DNA of 64,000 bases from Epiperipatus broadwayi (taxonomy: Eukaryota; Onychophora; Udeonychophora; Euonychophora; Peripatidae): positions 3,659,881 through 3,723,880 of the forward strand of contig JAQFVV010012489.1 in the NCBI GenBank assembly GCA_028023455.1. The letters run 5' to 3'. A model generated the notes under the pieces. It searched no databases. It saw only the letters and a program-made list of their open reading frames with translations, and was not told the origin of the DNA. Shown here one piece after another: positions 1-10,620 of this stretch (position 1 is its first letter; the number at the start of each line of letters is the position of its first letter). The position numbers and the translations under genes are program-made.

Positions 1-587
1 CCAACATGTTGTTAAATATACTGATTATAAATGGTTAAATTTAAAATCAATCGTACACAGACACACACAAACATTGATCAAATTAATTACCATTTAAGCT
101 TCTTTGTTTTCTCTTTATTTTAAAGTTCATAACTATTTGATGTGTCTTTGTCTATTCTGGTGTTGGTTGAATTAGCATGAAAAATAATTTGAAATGAGTT
201 GAAAGTACGAATTCGAGTCCTTTTGTAAACAGTTCTCTCAGAGTATTCTTTATCTGGGTTAGGTTGTAATAGATCAATTAACAGTGATTGACTGACTTTG
301 AACACTTAGATAATACTTATATTGACTTGTTGTATATTAATAGTTATTCATTTTTCCAGTTTTCTACTCAGAATGCCTGTTTATTAATAATTTGCTTCTT
401 TTTCACTAGATGTTAATTATGAAATAGGGTAAGATGAAGAAGGATATTAAACTCCTGGACTGTAATTTACTGTTTAGCCCACCATTCCTAATGAAATCAA
501 ATTCAATAAAATATTGTAGTTACACAAAGAAAATTGTATAGGAGAAAACAGAAAAGTTTTTCTTACTTTTTCTTAATGGTGATTGTC
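1..587. other. AT-rich stretch, nothing recognised
   Basis: No coding similarity, structured RNA or repeat boundary is visible. The only open frames are short and have the composition expected of AT-rich noise. Confidence 0.5.
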
Positions 588-640
588 AATCCTTCCTGAT
601 ATATATATATATATATATATATATCAATCAGGAAGGATTA

Positions 641-678
<38 letters not shown>

Positions 679-680
679 TA
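588..680. repeat. Two TA microsatellites, each flanked by its own inverted arms
   Basis: The arm AATCCTTCCTGAT (588-600) leads into a TA run and returns as its exact reverse complement at 627-639. A second arm AAACAAT (640-646) then leads into another TA run and returns as ATTGTTT (673-679). The order is X-(TA)n-X'-Y-(TA)m-Y'. The same architecture occurs near 16.3 kb, and partial versions occur near 44.7, 58.8 and 63.6 kb, each with different arm sequences. Confidence 0.85.
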
Positions 681-1737
681 GCTCAGTTTCTCACACGCTG
701 CTGGTATCAATATCTTTATTACAACAATCCTTAGTCGATTTTTTTTAAATATTAAAAGTTAAAAAATTACATACAAAAATATGCTTCACAGTTACCAAAA
801 AAAAACCCAAATAAATAAATAAGTACTCTATAATAAAAGTATATTGCAAATAATTTCAAAAATAAAAAATACAATGTAAATACATTAATAATTTAAGATG
901 CCAATATTTTAATCATCGATATTACTAAAGATAAATACTTTAAATATAAACAAATATCTTTGTAAAATCTATATACACTTGCTTTTTTTTTTTTATATCA
1001 CCACTGCCATTTAAATCTCCAAAATCATTAAAAAAAATGCATATACCAAAAAAAAAAAAAAAAAAAAAGATAAAGAAATAAGTAACCATAACAACAACAT
1101 ATATAAATAAACTTTCCTATCAAAACCAAATCAAAGATTTTTTTTTTAAAACAATAATGACACTTTGATGGAAAAGTGTGTCTTTCCAACTTTTACAATA
1201 TACATATAAATGTATATATATATATATTGATTTCATATAATCATAATCTATTTTATATTTACATTTTATATTTTTGTTTAATATTCTCTATTAATAATAA
1301 TTACCCCAATCATCATAATCCATAAACTTGTTGCTAAATAATTTTTTTTTTTAATGCATAAAAAAATTCTATCAAATAACCTACCAAATTTTAATACACT
1401 TTTAATATATTTTATCTCTATCTTTTAAAGTTATCAATTTAAAAATATTTTTACTAATCTGTTTTCACTTGAACATGTTAATCTACATTAAAATGTTAAA
1501 TTACTTTTTATCTTTCCTTTACAGAAAATCAATCAACCAGATCTCTCTGAAGAGTTGTCATTTCCATGTACATAATACTTCATATATATAAATTTCACAA
1601 TTTATTTTTGAATAACCTTTTTCATGCATTATATTATCATTGTTTCCACATTCACTACATTATCATATTTAATTCTGTGACCTCAATGTTTTTCCATAAA
1701 ATTCAACATACTTCATAATTAATCTAAAAAAAAATAG
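681..1737. other. AT-rich stretch, nothing recognised
   Basis: Long A and T homopolymers (for example an A run near 1050-1068) and short TA runs. No coding or repeat structure is supported. Confidence 0.5.
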
Positions 1738-2024
1738 TATACAAATCTTAAAAAGAGATTATTAAACTCAGGTGCTTACTATACATGTATATAATTTTAA
1801 GGCGCAAATATGCGCACAACAACCGAGCTTCATCAGGATTAAATAACAATATATTATAAACTCAAAATAATTATAATATCTAAGGAATAATGCCCGAGCG
1901 CTTTCAAGAGAACTTAGCTCTCATAATCATGGGCAACAAAGAATAAGCATAGCATGTTGGTATATGCTAAAATATGCTGATATATGTAAATTAGTTGAAA
2001 ATAAATGCGTCAGCTCTAAATGAT

Positions 2025-2580
2025 TCATTTCTTAGAGATTTTGTAACACGCATCTTTCCTATTCATAGCCTTATCATCAATAGCAATAAAACATGCTTCT
2101 TTAACTTTTCTCTTAATGTCATTTCTCTCCCTGCAAACTATTCTTGCATATTTAGGTTCACATGCGTGACCAGCTGATTTCTGATGTATTGCAAATATTG
2201 AGTTGCAATTTGGGTCTACTTTGGTCTTATTGTAAGAATATCCATGCTGGGATAGTCTTGTAGAAAGAGTTGCTTTTGTTTCCCCATAGTATGATGCCAT
2301 GCAGTTATTTTCTGGACATGAAATATTATATATGGCCTGAGAGGTGTTGTTGGGTGTTATAATGTCTTTGGTGTTATTAATAATTCTATTTGTATTAAGG
2401 GGTGTATGAAAGCTTAGTTGAAATTCTTTATTAAACACTGAGTAAAACTTTCTATGGGTAGTTGTAATATATGGTAACAAAATTCTATTTTTCTGCTGCT
2501 TAATAACATTGCTGTTTAATTTACTGTAAAATTGTCTAATCTTCCTATCAATTGTGTAATGCTTGAAGCCGAAATCTATT
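2025..2580 (-). pseudogene. PLE GIY-YIG endonuclease fragment (left arm)
   Basis: Minus-strand reading frame with the layout of the C-terminal endonuclease of Penelope-like retroelements. There is an IYNISC segment (the GIY-like strand, with Ala in place of the first Gly), then a Cys-rich spacer, YYGETK (the YIG-like strand), STRLSQH with the conserved Arg and His, and a later KVKEACFIA segment with the expected Glu. The family's enzyme nicks target DNA to prime reverse transcription. The reverse transcriptase is missing. The frame runs upstream into the antisense of the right arm, so its apparent N-terminus (up to 2675) is not real protein. This is a 5'-truncated fragment; the endonuclease domain itself looks uninterrupted. 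Confidence 0.75.
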
Positions 2581-2581
2581 T

Positions 2582-2880
2582 CATGTCCAGAAAATAACTG
2601 CATGGCATCATACAATGGGGAAACGAAAGCAACTCTTTCTACAAGACTATCCCATATTCTTACAATAAGGCCCAAGTAGACCCAAATTGCAACTCAATAT
2701 TTGCAATACATCAGAAATCAGCTGGTCATGCATGTGAACCTAAAAATGCAAGAATAGTTTGCAGGGAGAGAAATGACATTAAGAGAAAAGTTAAAGAAGC
2801 ATGTTTTATTGCTATTGATGATAAGGCTATGAATAGGAAAGATGCGTGTTACAAAATCTCTAAGAAATGGATCATTTAGA
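2582..2880 (+). pseudogene. PLE GIY-YIG endonuclease fragment (right arm, frameshifted)
   Basis: Inverted copy of the fragment at 2025-2580. It starts at CPENNCMASY, keeps GETKATLSTRLS, then loses about 7 bases relative to the other arm (the GCATGG region) and goes out of frame with an early stop. Later segments, including the region matching the conserved Glu and the C-terminal KSLRNG, are recognisable only in other frames. It is a dead copy. It matches the left arm closely, so the inverted pair is fairly young compared with the LINE relics around it. Confidence 0.7.
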
Positions 2881-3116
2881 GCTGACGCATTTATTTTCAA
2901 CTAATTTACATATATCAGCATATTTTAGCATATACCAACATGCTATGCTTATTCTTTGTTGCCCATGATTATGAGAGCTAAGTTCTCTTGAAAGCACTCG
3001 GGCATTATTCTTTAGATATTATAATTATTTTGAGTTTATAATATATTGTTAGTTAATCCTGATGAAGCTCGGTTGTTGTGCGCATATTTGCGCATTAAAA
3101 TTATATACAAATCTTA

Positions 3117-3606
3117 TTAAATCAAATACCCTCTACATAAAATAGACTCTACCCTATTTTGTGTAAAATAAAATTATATTATTGTATTAAATGAAAAATT
3201 TAAATAAAAATAGGCATGCAAATATATAGTTTAAAAGATCTATTTCTCATCATTTGTGATATTAAAACCTAGTTCAACAATTAACATGTTTATACAAATA
3301 AATAATCTTCATCTTTTATTTTGAATGTAAAAGTTGTTTTTAAGTTATTTCTTGTTACAGGTAATAAATCTACATAAACATTAGTTTTGGAAGCTACATC
3401 TGTATTTGCATTAAGAGCAGTGGAAAATATTTATTTGTGATCTTTATTTTACATTACATTTTTGTAAGAATTTGGACTATTTCTTATTATTTATAAATAA
3501 TTTTATTGAAAAACCATATGTAATAATGATACAATTGTAAATCAAAAATAATAGTTATCCATTTTAGTCAGGCAACCAAATGTTCTGATGTAGTCACTGG
3601 TGTTGT
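3117..3606. other. AT-rich, possibly 3' UTR of the adjacent LINE
   Basis: No coding signal. The neighbouring LINE reads on the minus strand and ends its frame at 3607, so part of this stretch may be its 3' untranslated region. I could not place a 3' tail or target-site duplication. Confidence 0.35.
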
Positions 3607-4330
3607 TTAATCCAGCTTAATCAGGCTCCATTTGTTGTCAAATAAAAATCTGGATGAGATTATTATGTCCTTATGGCGAAATTCCTTCAGCTTGGAAATG
3701 AATGTGTCTACAGGCTTGGAATGAGGAAAGGTAAACTTGTTGCGACATCTGGCCAACCAGATGGCATAAGTGAGAAAGGTTGAGAGTCTTGTGGTAACAT
3801 AATCCCTGGACAAGAAGCAGCTTTTGATATTTAAGATTTTGTTCAGGGAAATGTGGCAGTAGTGAGTAATGAAAGTTCTGATTTTGTCATATGCTGGGCA
3901 ATCATTTATCATGTGATCAAAGGTTTCACAAGTTCTATGGCAGTTGTGACATGTAGGATCTATATTCTTGAGGAATCTACTGTAGTGCAGGAACCAGTTC
4001 ATCTGGAGTGAATTCAGGTTGATTTTCACTAGAAAATCCAGGAACCTTGGCTCCAGCTTGAGATTTCTGAAAAACCTGGTGTCCACCTGATTGTTACCAC
4101 TGAGGTAAGGAATGGTAGAATTTTGTGTGGGAAATAGCAGGTTATGAGCATCCAAAATAGAGTATTTTTTGTCTGAATACTAGGGTAGAGTAGCCATTGT
4201 GAGCGAAAAGGTAGTCAAGTATCTGATTTAGCTGGCTTATCTTTGAAGGTGGAGGTCTGTCTGATGGAATGACTGGTTGTTCCACTACAATCTGGGAAAT
4301 TTCTTTTGGAGGATGTGGATCAGAGAGTGG
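3607..4330 (-). pseudogene. LINE C-terminal region with Cys-His knuckle
   Basis: Minus-strand frame (4155-3607) with CHNCHRTCETFDHMINDC, the zinc-binding motif often found after LINE reverse transcriptases, followed by about 100 residues of weakly conserved sequence ending SLIKLD. An overlapping frame just upstream (4333-4142, ending in KISQLNQILDYLF) continues the same product after a frameshift. A related but separate copy of this region occurs at 14220-14970. The segment marks the 3' end of the coding part of the element. There is no intact start and it is not expressed as such. Confidence 0.75.
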
Positions 4331-5402
4331 CACTTTTGGTAATATATAGAAAAAGTTGTATGCAATGACATACCATTATTTTTACTATGTCGCTGCATAC
4401 GTTCAATTCCTATGGCCGCTGTTTTACTATTCCACAAAAGCCATGCACAGATTCGGTTGAATTTTGTGTTGAAAGTCTTTGTCATGTTAATTATGGGTAG
4501 ATAGTAGCTAATCTTTGCCATTACCTTGACATTGAGGAGAGAGATTTTCCCTTGCAGTGATAAATAAACCTTGGCAAGGTTTTTAACTGTGTTGGTGGCA
4601 GCTTCAATGATGGAATTCTGTATTTGTATCGACATGACTTGTGGTGACTTGTATATGGGAAACCCCAAAATGTTTTGGGGATCTGCTGAGAAAGGCGATG
4701 AGATCTTCTTGCCGGTGTTTATTTTCCAGGCCGATGATTTGTTAAGGTTGAAGGAAAGTTTGGAGGATTTGGAAAATTTTTTGATTATTTGGATGAGGGG
4801 TTTTAAGATATTTTTGGGAGGGTAGGGTGACAAGTACATCATCCATGTAGGCAAATGCTTTACAGTGTTTCTTCAGCTGTGGTATATAGATGCCTGGAAG
4901 TTCTGCTTCAATCTGTTTAAAAAGGGGGTTTAAGTAGAGTATAAATAGACCGCTAAATGGAGATCCTTGGGGTATGGATCTTGAAGGAATAAAACCATCT
5001 GTAAAGAAACCATTCAGGGAAATGTGGACCAATCTGTTATTTAGTAGATTGTCCTATATCTGAATGATTTGAGTAGGAATGTCTAGTGCTGAGAGGCAAT
5101 TGAGCAGGATGTTGACATCTACTGAATCAAATACCTCAGATGTCTAGCTGAATGGCAATGAGTTTGTATAAATTCTTGAATCTGATATGATCACAGAGGA
5201 TTTTAACCTCCCCGATTGCAGAGAGTGTGGACGAGCCCTTTTTTGCAAATTGCAACTGAGATTTGTTGTCCAGAATAACATCTTGTATTTTCTCCTTGAT
5301 CACCCCTTCAATGACCTTAAACAGAATTGGGGTAATGGAAATTGGTCTTATGCTAGATAGAGTAGATGGGTCCCGGTTTTTCTTAAGGAAGGGGACCATC
5401 AC
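4285..5402 (-). pseudogene. LINE reverse transcriptase domain, broken
   Basis: Minus strand. The segment from 5402 carries NRDPSTLSSIRPISITPILFK, the typical 'xxYRPISLxPxxxK' start of a LINE reverse transcriptase, followed by QLQFAKKGSSTLSAI. A stop lies near the AFDSVDVN region. From 5032 the frame resumes with IPQGSPFSGLFILYLNPLF (the RQG-S-P block) and the catalytic FAYMDDVLV box. A frameshift near 4800 leads into the thumb region (SKLSFNLNKSSAWK onward). The enzyme would copy element RNA at a nicked target. The catalytic aspartates are present, but frameshifts and a stop split the domain. Confidence 0.85.
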
Positions 5403-5774
5403 TATGGAATAAAGTTTGGGGATAGTTTTTTTGCTGTTTGCAAAATGGTTAATTAGTTTTAATATTATGGGAGCTGTGAAATTCTAAAGGTGTGTAAGTA
5501 TGAACTTTGGGATGCCATGTAGTCCTGGATGGACATTGGAAAGTAGGGTGGCCAAGCAGTTTTTGATGTTTGATATTGTTATTCCATGTTCATTGTTTTG
5601 TGATGTCTCATGCCACTGATTTGTGGAGTAGGGAACAGAGTTTGACAGGTGGTTTTTGAAATATGACTATTTGGATGAGCATTTGGTTGCCAGAGGTATG
5701 GCTACCACCGATGAGGAGGGACAAAGAATAAGTTTCTTCCTTGCCCCCAGAGCCCACCTGAAATAGCCACGTGT

Positions 5775-6222
5775 TCAGGAGTGTTGGCCAGGTAAGTATA
5801 ACCTAGCATTCTCTGTTGCTATTATTTCAGCAATCACAGCTTGTTTCTGCTTGTACTGTGCTTTAAGTAATAGGAGGTTGTCTATAGTACCATCACTTGA
5901 GAAGTTTTTAATCCTATGGTGTAGCAGATCAAGCTCATTCATAAAGGTTGTAGACCCTTTATGTTTTTTTTGGTGTGCTGTATGATTAGGTTTGGAGAAT
6001 GCCTGTGAAGGCAAACCAGGTTTCCTCTGGATTTATGTTAAGAATGTCAATTTTTTCAAAGAATATATAGGTAGCTGATAAAACAGCTTCCTTGGCAGCA
6101 GCATTAGTTATAATCCTGATTGTTTTATTGAAGTCTATGGGAGTATAGCAGTCCAGATCTAGAGATGCTACCAGGGCAAGATGGTCTGAAAAGGGAATGG
6201 GTTGAAGCTTGGTTCCAACCAT
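5775..6222 (-). pseudogene. LINE linker between endonuclease and reverse transcriptase
   Basis: Two overlapping minus-strand frames, 6222-5986 (starting MVGTKLQPIPFSDHLALVAS) and 6014-5775. The SDHLALVASL segment is the C-terminal 'SDHxxL' motif of AP-type endonucleases, where the His is catalytic. The rest is the poorly conserved spacer before the reverse transcriptase. A frameshift at about 6000 separates the two. Order and strand agree with the flanking LINE domains. Confidence 0.7.
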
Positions 6223-6338
6223 AGTGCAGCTCTGAGGTGTAAAACATTAGGTCAATCAGCATTCTAGAGCTCTTCGTATAAAATGATTATGCATTGCAGG
6301 GAAAAACCTCTGCCATTTATGAAACCGCTGGCTAAGAG

Positions 6339-7023
6339 ATGAAGTTATTTCCATGTAAACAAATCATATTGCAGGTTGAAGTCCCCCAAGAGGAGTGTAG
6401 GGCCTGTGTTGTTTGCAGTGATGAGATTTATGGTGTGGATTATTCTAGAATAGGTCAATGGGTTGTTCTGGCAGTATACGTAAATTGCAATGAATTTGCT
6501 ATATTGGTATATAAGCTTGAATGCAATGAGATTGGCATCATGGTAAAGCACTTTATAGGAAGAAGATCACATCATATTGCAGGTTGAAGTCCCCCAAGAG
6601 GATTGTGGGGCCTGTGTTGTTTGCAGTGATGAGATTTATGGTGTGGATTATTCTAGAATAGGTCAATGGGTTGTTCTGGCAGTATATGTAAATTGCAATG
6701 AATTTCTAGATTGGTATATAAGCTTGATTGCAATGAGATTGGCATCATGGTAAAGCACTTTATAGGAAGAAGATGGTTTCCTGTTATTAATGATGATTCC
6801 TACCTCTCCAGCAGCTGATGTATTAGTAGACAGAAGAGTGAAGCCCAGTTTTAAAAAGTTCATGTATTATGTGAGGGTTGGAGTTTAGGTGATATTTGGT
6901 CTCTCCTAAGAATAAAATATGAGGAAATGTAAGATGGAAAAAATGCCTAATCACATATAAACGGTCAGGAGAATTTATTTCCCTGATGTTGAGACCAATG
7001 ATTTGGCACTTGGTCCTATCCAT
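6339..7023 (-). pseudogene. LINE AP-type endonuclease domain, duplicated internally
   Basis: Minus strand. It begins at 7023 with MDRTKCQIIGLNIREINS, the usual N-terminal strand of LINE endonucleases, then PHILFLGETKYH, where the Glu matches the metal-binding residue. AAGEVGIIINN and the TLLLGDFNLQYDL box (GDFN motif) follow, ending near 6345. A 208-bp direct duplication (6363-6570 and 6571-6774) repeats the YHDANLIA..KLIYQ segment and puts the copies in different frames. This domain would nick target DNA. It is inactive here because of the duplication and frameshifts. Confidence 0.8.
6363..6774. repeat. 208-bp direct tandem duplication inside the LINE
   Basis: Copy 1 starts at 6363 and copy 2 at 6571, both with ATCATATTGCAGGTTGAAGT. 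They run in parallel to AGGAAGAAGAT (ending about 6567 and 6774). They differ by a few substitutions and a roughly 4-bp deletion in copy 2. The duplication is local and postdates or accompanies decay of the LINE. Confidence 0.9.
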
Positions 7024-7318
7024 AAATTGATCCTATCCATAAAGATTATTGCTGCTTGGTTTTACTGTCAGCAGAATCTTTGATTGAAGGTTGTAATGGT
7101 CTTTGTGATCACTGAATATCTGATCTGGCAAGGATGGGCTGTGGAAATCAACTTGAATGAACTCAGTTTCATTATTGTGTAATTCATGACTGAGAAGGTT
7201 TTTGGGTGTGCTTTGTACCTTCCTCTTGTTTTTTTCCAGAATAGAATTTACACTGTAGGGAAGGAAGAATTTTAGGTAGTTTGGCTCAGAATCAGGAGAT
7301 GTGAGTCCTCTTCCTCAG
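7020..7318 (-). pseudogene. Open segment upstream of the LINE endonuclease (ORF1 end or 5' region)
   Basis: Minus strand, about 95 codons without a stop, containing NYLKFFLPYSVNSILEKNKRK early and ending in SSNNLYG just before the endonuclease start. I recognise no domain. Its composition and position suggest the end of an ORF1 or the 5' part of the element. An acidic SEEEDS segment precedes it in another frame, suggesting a frameshift. Confidence 0.4.
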
Positions 7319-7807
7319 AGTAGGCCTTTGAAAGTTTGGAATATACCGAAAATAAAGACCTCCAAACAAACAATCTCAGAAATGAACCTCGAGTTTTCAG
7401 AAGCTACAGTGAATAACAACAAAAACTGTTCGACAGGCTACACTACAACTGGAGCATCACTCATAGTGGCTAAACAAAGTACTAAAGAAAAATTTTTTAA
7501 TGCGGACATAATCCATTGGCCTGAACAGGCACATAAATTAAATAATAAAGGTACCAAAACAGAAACAAATAGCTGCAGCACATATATTAATGATAATAAT
7601 ACACTAATATCTGAAGACTCAACAGAAAATAATGCAACAGTGTCACTTCCCATGTCGACACATTCAACAAGGAATAAACGTGAGACTCAACCAAAAATTA
7701 ACCCCGCAAACAATTTACCATCTGAAAACAGCTTTATAACTAAATCTATTTCTTATTACTGTATTCTCTTTTTTTTCATCAAATGTATAAAAGTAATGGG
7801 GATGTAA
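7301..7807 (+). CDS. Unassigned open frame, Asn/Thr/Ser-rich
   Basis: A 168-codon plus-strand frame opposite in direction to the LINE and abutting its 5' side. The product is polar (many N, T, S, K), contains IIHWPEQAHKLNNKG, and ends with a short hydrophobic tail (ISYYCILFFFIKCIK). No domain is recognised. It is long and GC-richer for this AT-rich setting and uses codons less A/T-biased than random sequence here, so it may be a remnant of a coding exon or of another element. The first 20 or so bases overlap the LINE end. It may equally be chance. There is no supporting promoter or splice evidence. Confidence 0.25.
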   Translation: MSPLPQSRPLKVWNIPKIKTSKQTISEMNLEFSEATVNNNKNCSTGYTTTGASLIVAKQSTKEKFFNADIIHWPEQAHKLNNKGTKTETNSCSTYINDNNTLISEDSTENNATVSLPMSTHSTRNKRETQPKINPANNLPSENSFITKSISYYCILFFFIKCIKVMGM

Positions 7808-9779
7808 ACTAAACTAATTTTAATATGTAGCAATTTTATACAAATAAGACATCAAAGTATACACTTTGTATAAAAATTAGAATATCTTTCAATCAGCAAT
7901 ATTATTTTAATTATAAAATGTTAAGTTCAATTTAAATCACATAAGTAAAAAAAATTACAATATATTTAAATGAAAATAAATAAATAAAAAAAATGTATTA
8001 TAGATACATAAACTATTCAATAAACTATTCCATACCTATTGATTTAAAAAGTATGAAAAGCTAAATTAATAGCAGTTTACTTTCAACTTAGCTATATCTC
8101 TCAAAATAATAGCATGAAGATATTATTTGTACAATTACCAGATATTAAAAAATCACTGCAAGAGAAATGGATATTGTAAGATACAAAAAAATTATAATTT
8201 TTAACTTGGTAAAATTTTCAAGTAGTATTTTTTTTAAAAAAAGCGATATTTATGTTAAAATTATAAATTCAAACAGACTTTTTTGCAAGTGATTTTACAC
8301 ACATTCACTTGTCATAATAATTATTGTTTATTACTTAAAATAATTTACCAAAAATTTATGATGACATTTTATAAATTTATAAAAAAGCCATGCATTAATA
8401 TTTTCTTCTGATCTGATTAAGAAAAAAATCTAAGATTCATCTCATATCTAAAGAAAATTCATCAATTTACCTAAACAATATAGATTACTCAAAAGTATAA
8501 ATTAGAAATTACATTAGATTTCCAAGCCAGAAGCTTATTTTCATATAATATTTAGAGTACATTTTAACAAAATGTCATATTTAAAACGAGAAAACATTGT
8601 TAAAAACTTGTGAAAAATAAAAAAGTATTCAAAGATGATATTTTGATTTAAAGATAAAAAAAAAAACAACACTGAAGTTTTGAAATATTCATTCCCAAAA
8701 TTCATTGTGTGTTTATTTGTACAGACATTGGCAATTAATATTTTTTTATAATTAATAAAAGAAATCCTAAAAAAACATCAGTTTTTTTTTTATTATTATG
8801 AAAACACAAATTACTATATTCAGCTACAAATAATAAAGGACTAAGGCAGGTTAATCACCTATTTGTTATTTGACAACAAGATATAATTAATTTTGATGGC
8901 GTTATTAATTATTTTTGAATGCATGCAGCAACATCATTAAGTTCACAATGGAAATAGAAACAAACTTTCACTTTAAGATGTATTAATTTTAAAAAAATAT
9001 GGATGGTTAATTATCACACATTATACACAGAGACCAGTAACACTATAAAAGGTGTTTACATTTTTGTATACAAAAATAGAGAGTTTTCTAATAAACTCTC
9101 TTATCAAATATTAACTGAAACAAGTTCTATCACCATGATTATAAATAGCAAGAATTAACCTGATTTTTCTTGTGTTATAGAGTCATCAATAATATTATTA
9201 TTATTCTTAATCAAAAGATTATCTACATCATTAAGATTATTTATATAAAATTTATGAAACATTTCTTTATCTGATCTGAAGGATAGTGTCCTATTAAAAT
9301 TTAATGTTGTTTTTATAAAATTTCATGCTACTTTGAATTAATTGTATATCAGTCAAAATAATTGCTGAATCTATGATAAGAAAGACAGCTAGAAAGGTTC
9401 AAATAAACTAACTATTTGATCACATGTTAAATTGGCAAAACTCAATATTAAATTTGACAAAGCTCATATCCTAGTAAAAATTGACTAGTATAACTAAAAA
9501 TTACTAACAGGAAGTATGGGAATGTTTAAAAATACATGATCAAACTGAGAAAATTGTCAACTTAATAATTAAATAATGCATGGAAAAAATATTACAAGAA
9601 AAATCTTTTCAAAGTTTTATTATTTGTGAAGAAAAATAAAATCCAAAAAACTTCACTGGACTTAAAATTTGTATTTAGATTAAGTATTGCATTCATTTAT
9701 TATTTAACACTCGTAAAGCGTTTGCACAATTGGCTTGAAAGGCCGATATGAATGTAATTACAAATTGTATACAGACGCT
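7808..9779. other. AT-rich intergenic stretch, nothing recognised
   Basis: Both strands were read for reverse transcriptase, endonuclease, tRNA-like and inverted-repeat signals. None was found. There are only short A/T runs. Confidence 0.5.
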
Positions 9780-10620
9780 ATAAAAATAAATGCTTATTTA
9801 TAATAATCTTTATTGTAATTAATTAGTAATAATCATTAACCTATTTATTTAATATGGATGATATTAAAGATGTGAGTGTAGAAAGATTGACACATTTTCA
9901 TCAAGTTGTAATAAACAATGTAAACATTTTATTGTATTTTCACTATTTTTTTAAAAAAACATTCATATGTAGACATAAAACACTGCTTATGTATCAAACA
10001 TTTTTTTTGCTTTTTTATGGTCTTATTTTTTTTAGTCACACAGAAAAGAAGAGTCTTGTGATTCACCTAAACTAATATAATTTTTGTGTAAAAAAATAAA
10101 AATAACTATAGTTTTTTACCTATATATCTGTTTAGTTTATTATTAAACTTTAGATCTTATATTTTTATAAGCCATAAAATTAAAGGGATTTTTGAATATA
10201 AATATGTAGACAGCATACATAATGAAAAACATAGATATAATAAACATCTCCACACTCAAAAAAAAAAAGAAAAACATATTTTATTGTGTCATTTATTCCG
10301 TTATTTTTAGATTATAATATAAATTGCAACTGTTTAATTTATTTTTTATTTACTTTCTATAATAAGATTATCATTTAAAGTTTATATGAGTTGACAGTTT
10401 TTTTTTTTTTCTATTCTAAGAAGTTCTGAATTTCTAAACACATTCTCACGTGAAGTGTTCATGTAAACAACATATAATTGGTTATTTGATTATCAATTTT
10501 AACTTACTGAGTAATACATTTGTTAGACCACTTATTGTCTAAACTACATTGTGAATGTAAATGAAATTATCCAATAAAAGGCGATCTAAATTAATTAGTC
10601 ACTAAAAAAGTAGTTAAATT
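9780..10620 (+). repeat. Diverged direct repeat, copy 1 (partner at 41.4-42.3 kb)
   Basis: Shares a long colinear series of blocks with 41395-42300 in the same orientation. Examples are the AATAATCATTAA block, 'AGTCACACAGAAAA' against 'AGTCACATAGAAAA', 'TTGTGTCATTTATT', and 'CCAATAAAAGGCGATCTAAA' against 'CCAATAAAGGGCAAACTAAA'. It has no coding content. This copy lacks the SINE present in the other copy. Confidence 0.65.

Larger units (their letters stand above)
1738..3116. mobile_element. Penelope-like element, inverted pair inside a 13-bp direct repeat
   Basis: Two copies of one PLE 3' part face each other. The left arm (about 1787-2319) reads on the minus strand and the right arm (about 2582-3103) on the plus strand. 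About 260 bp of minus-strand PLE sequence lies between them. Both arms share the GIY-YIG endonuclease C-terminus and a 3' tail containing CCTGATGAAGCTCGGTTG and a GCGCA...TGCGC hairpin. The sequence TATACAAATCTTA occurs at 1738-1750 and exactly again at 3104-3116, just outside the pair, and looks like one target-site duplication. About 35 bp of extra sequence lies between the left direct repeat and the left arm. PLEs often carry inverted or tandem partial copies, so this layout fits the family. Confidence 0.8.
3607..7318 (-). mobile_element. Non-LTR retrotransposon (LINE) relic, nearly full domain order
   Basis: Read on the minus strand, the broken frames give the order: an upstream open segment (7318-7020), AP-type endonuclease (7023-6340), linker (6222-5775), reverse transcriptase (5402-4742), thumb/C-terminal region (4854-4285) and a Cys-His knuckle C-terminus (4155-3607). 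Its base composition is visibly GC-richer than the surroundings. Frameshifts, stops and an internal 208-bp tandem duplication break it. The FAYMDD catalytic motif and the CHNCHRTCETFDHMINDC knuckle place it among endonuclease-bearing LINEs of the CR1/Jockey/I-like type; I cannot assign the clade without alignment. No clear ends or target-site duplication are visible. Confidence 0.85.

Noticed and set aside
3055-3100. Hammerhead in the 3' tail of the first PLE (CCTGATGAAGCTCGG...)
   Set aside because: CTGATGA is present, but there is no adjacent stem II and no GAAA in register. Only a separate GCGCA/TGCGC hairpin follows.
4571-4825. Plus-strand open frames within the LINE (also 6339-6587)
   Set aside because: Antisense shadows of the minus-strand reverse transcriptase and endonuclease.
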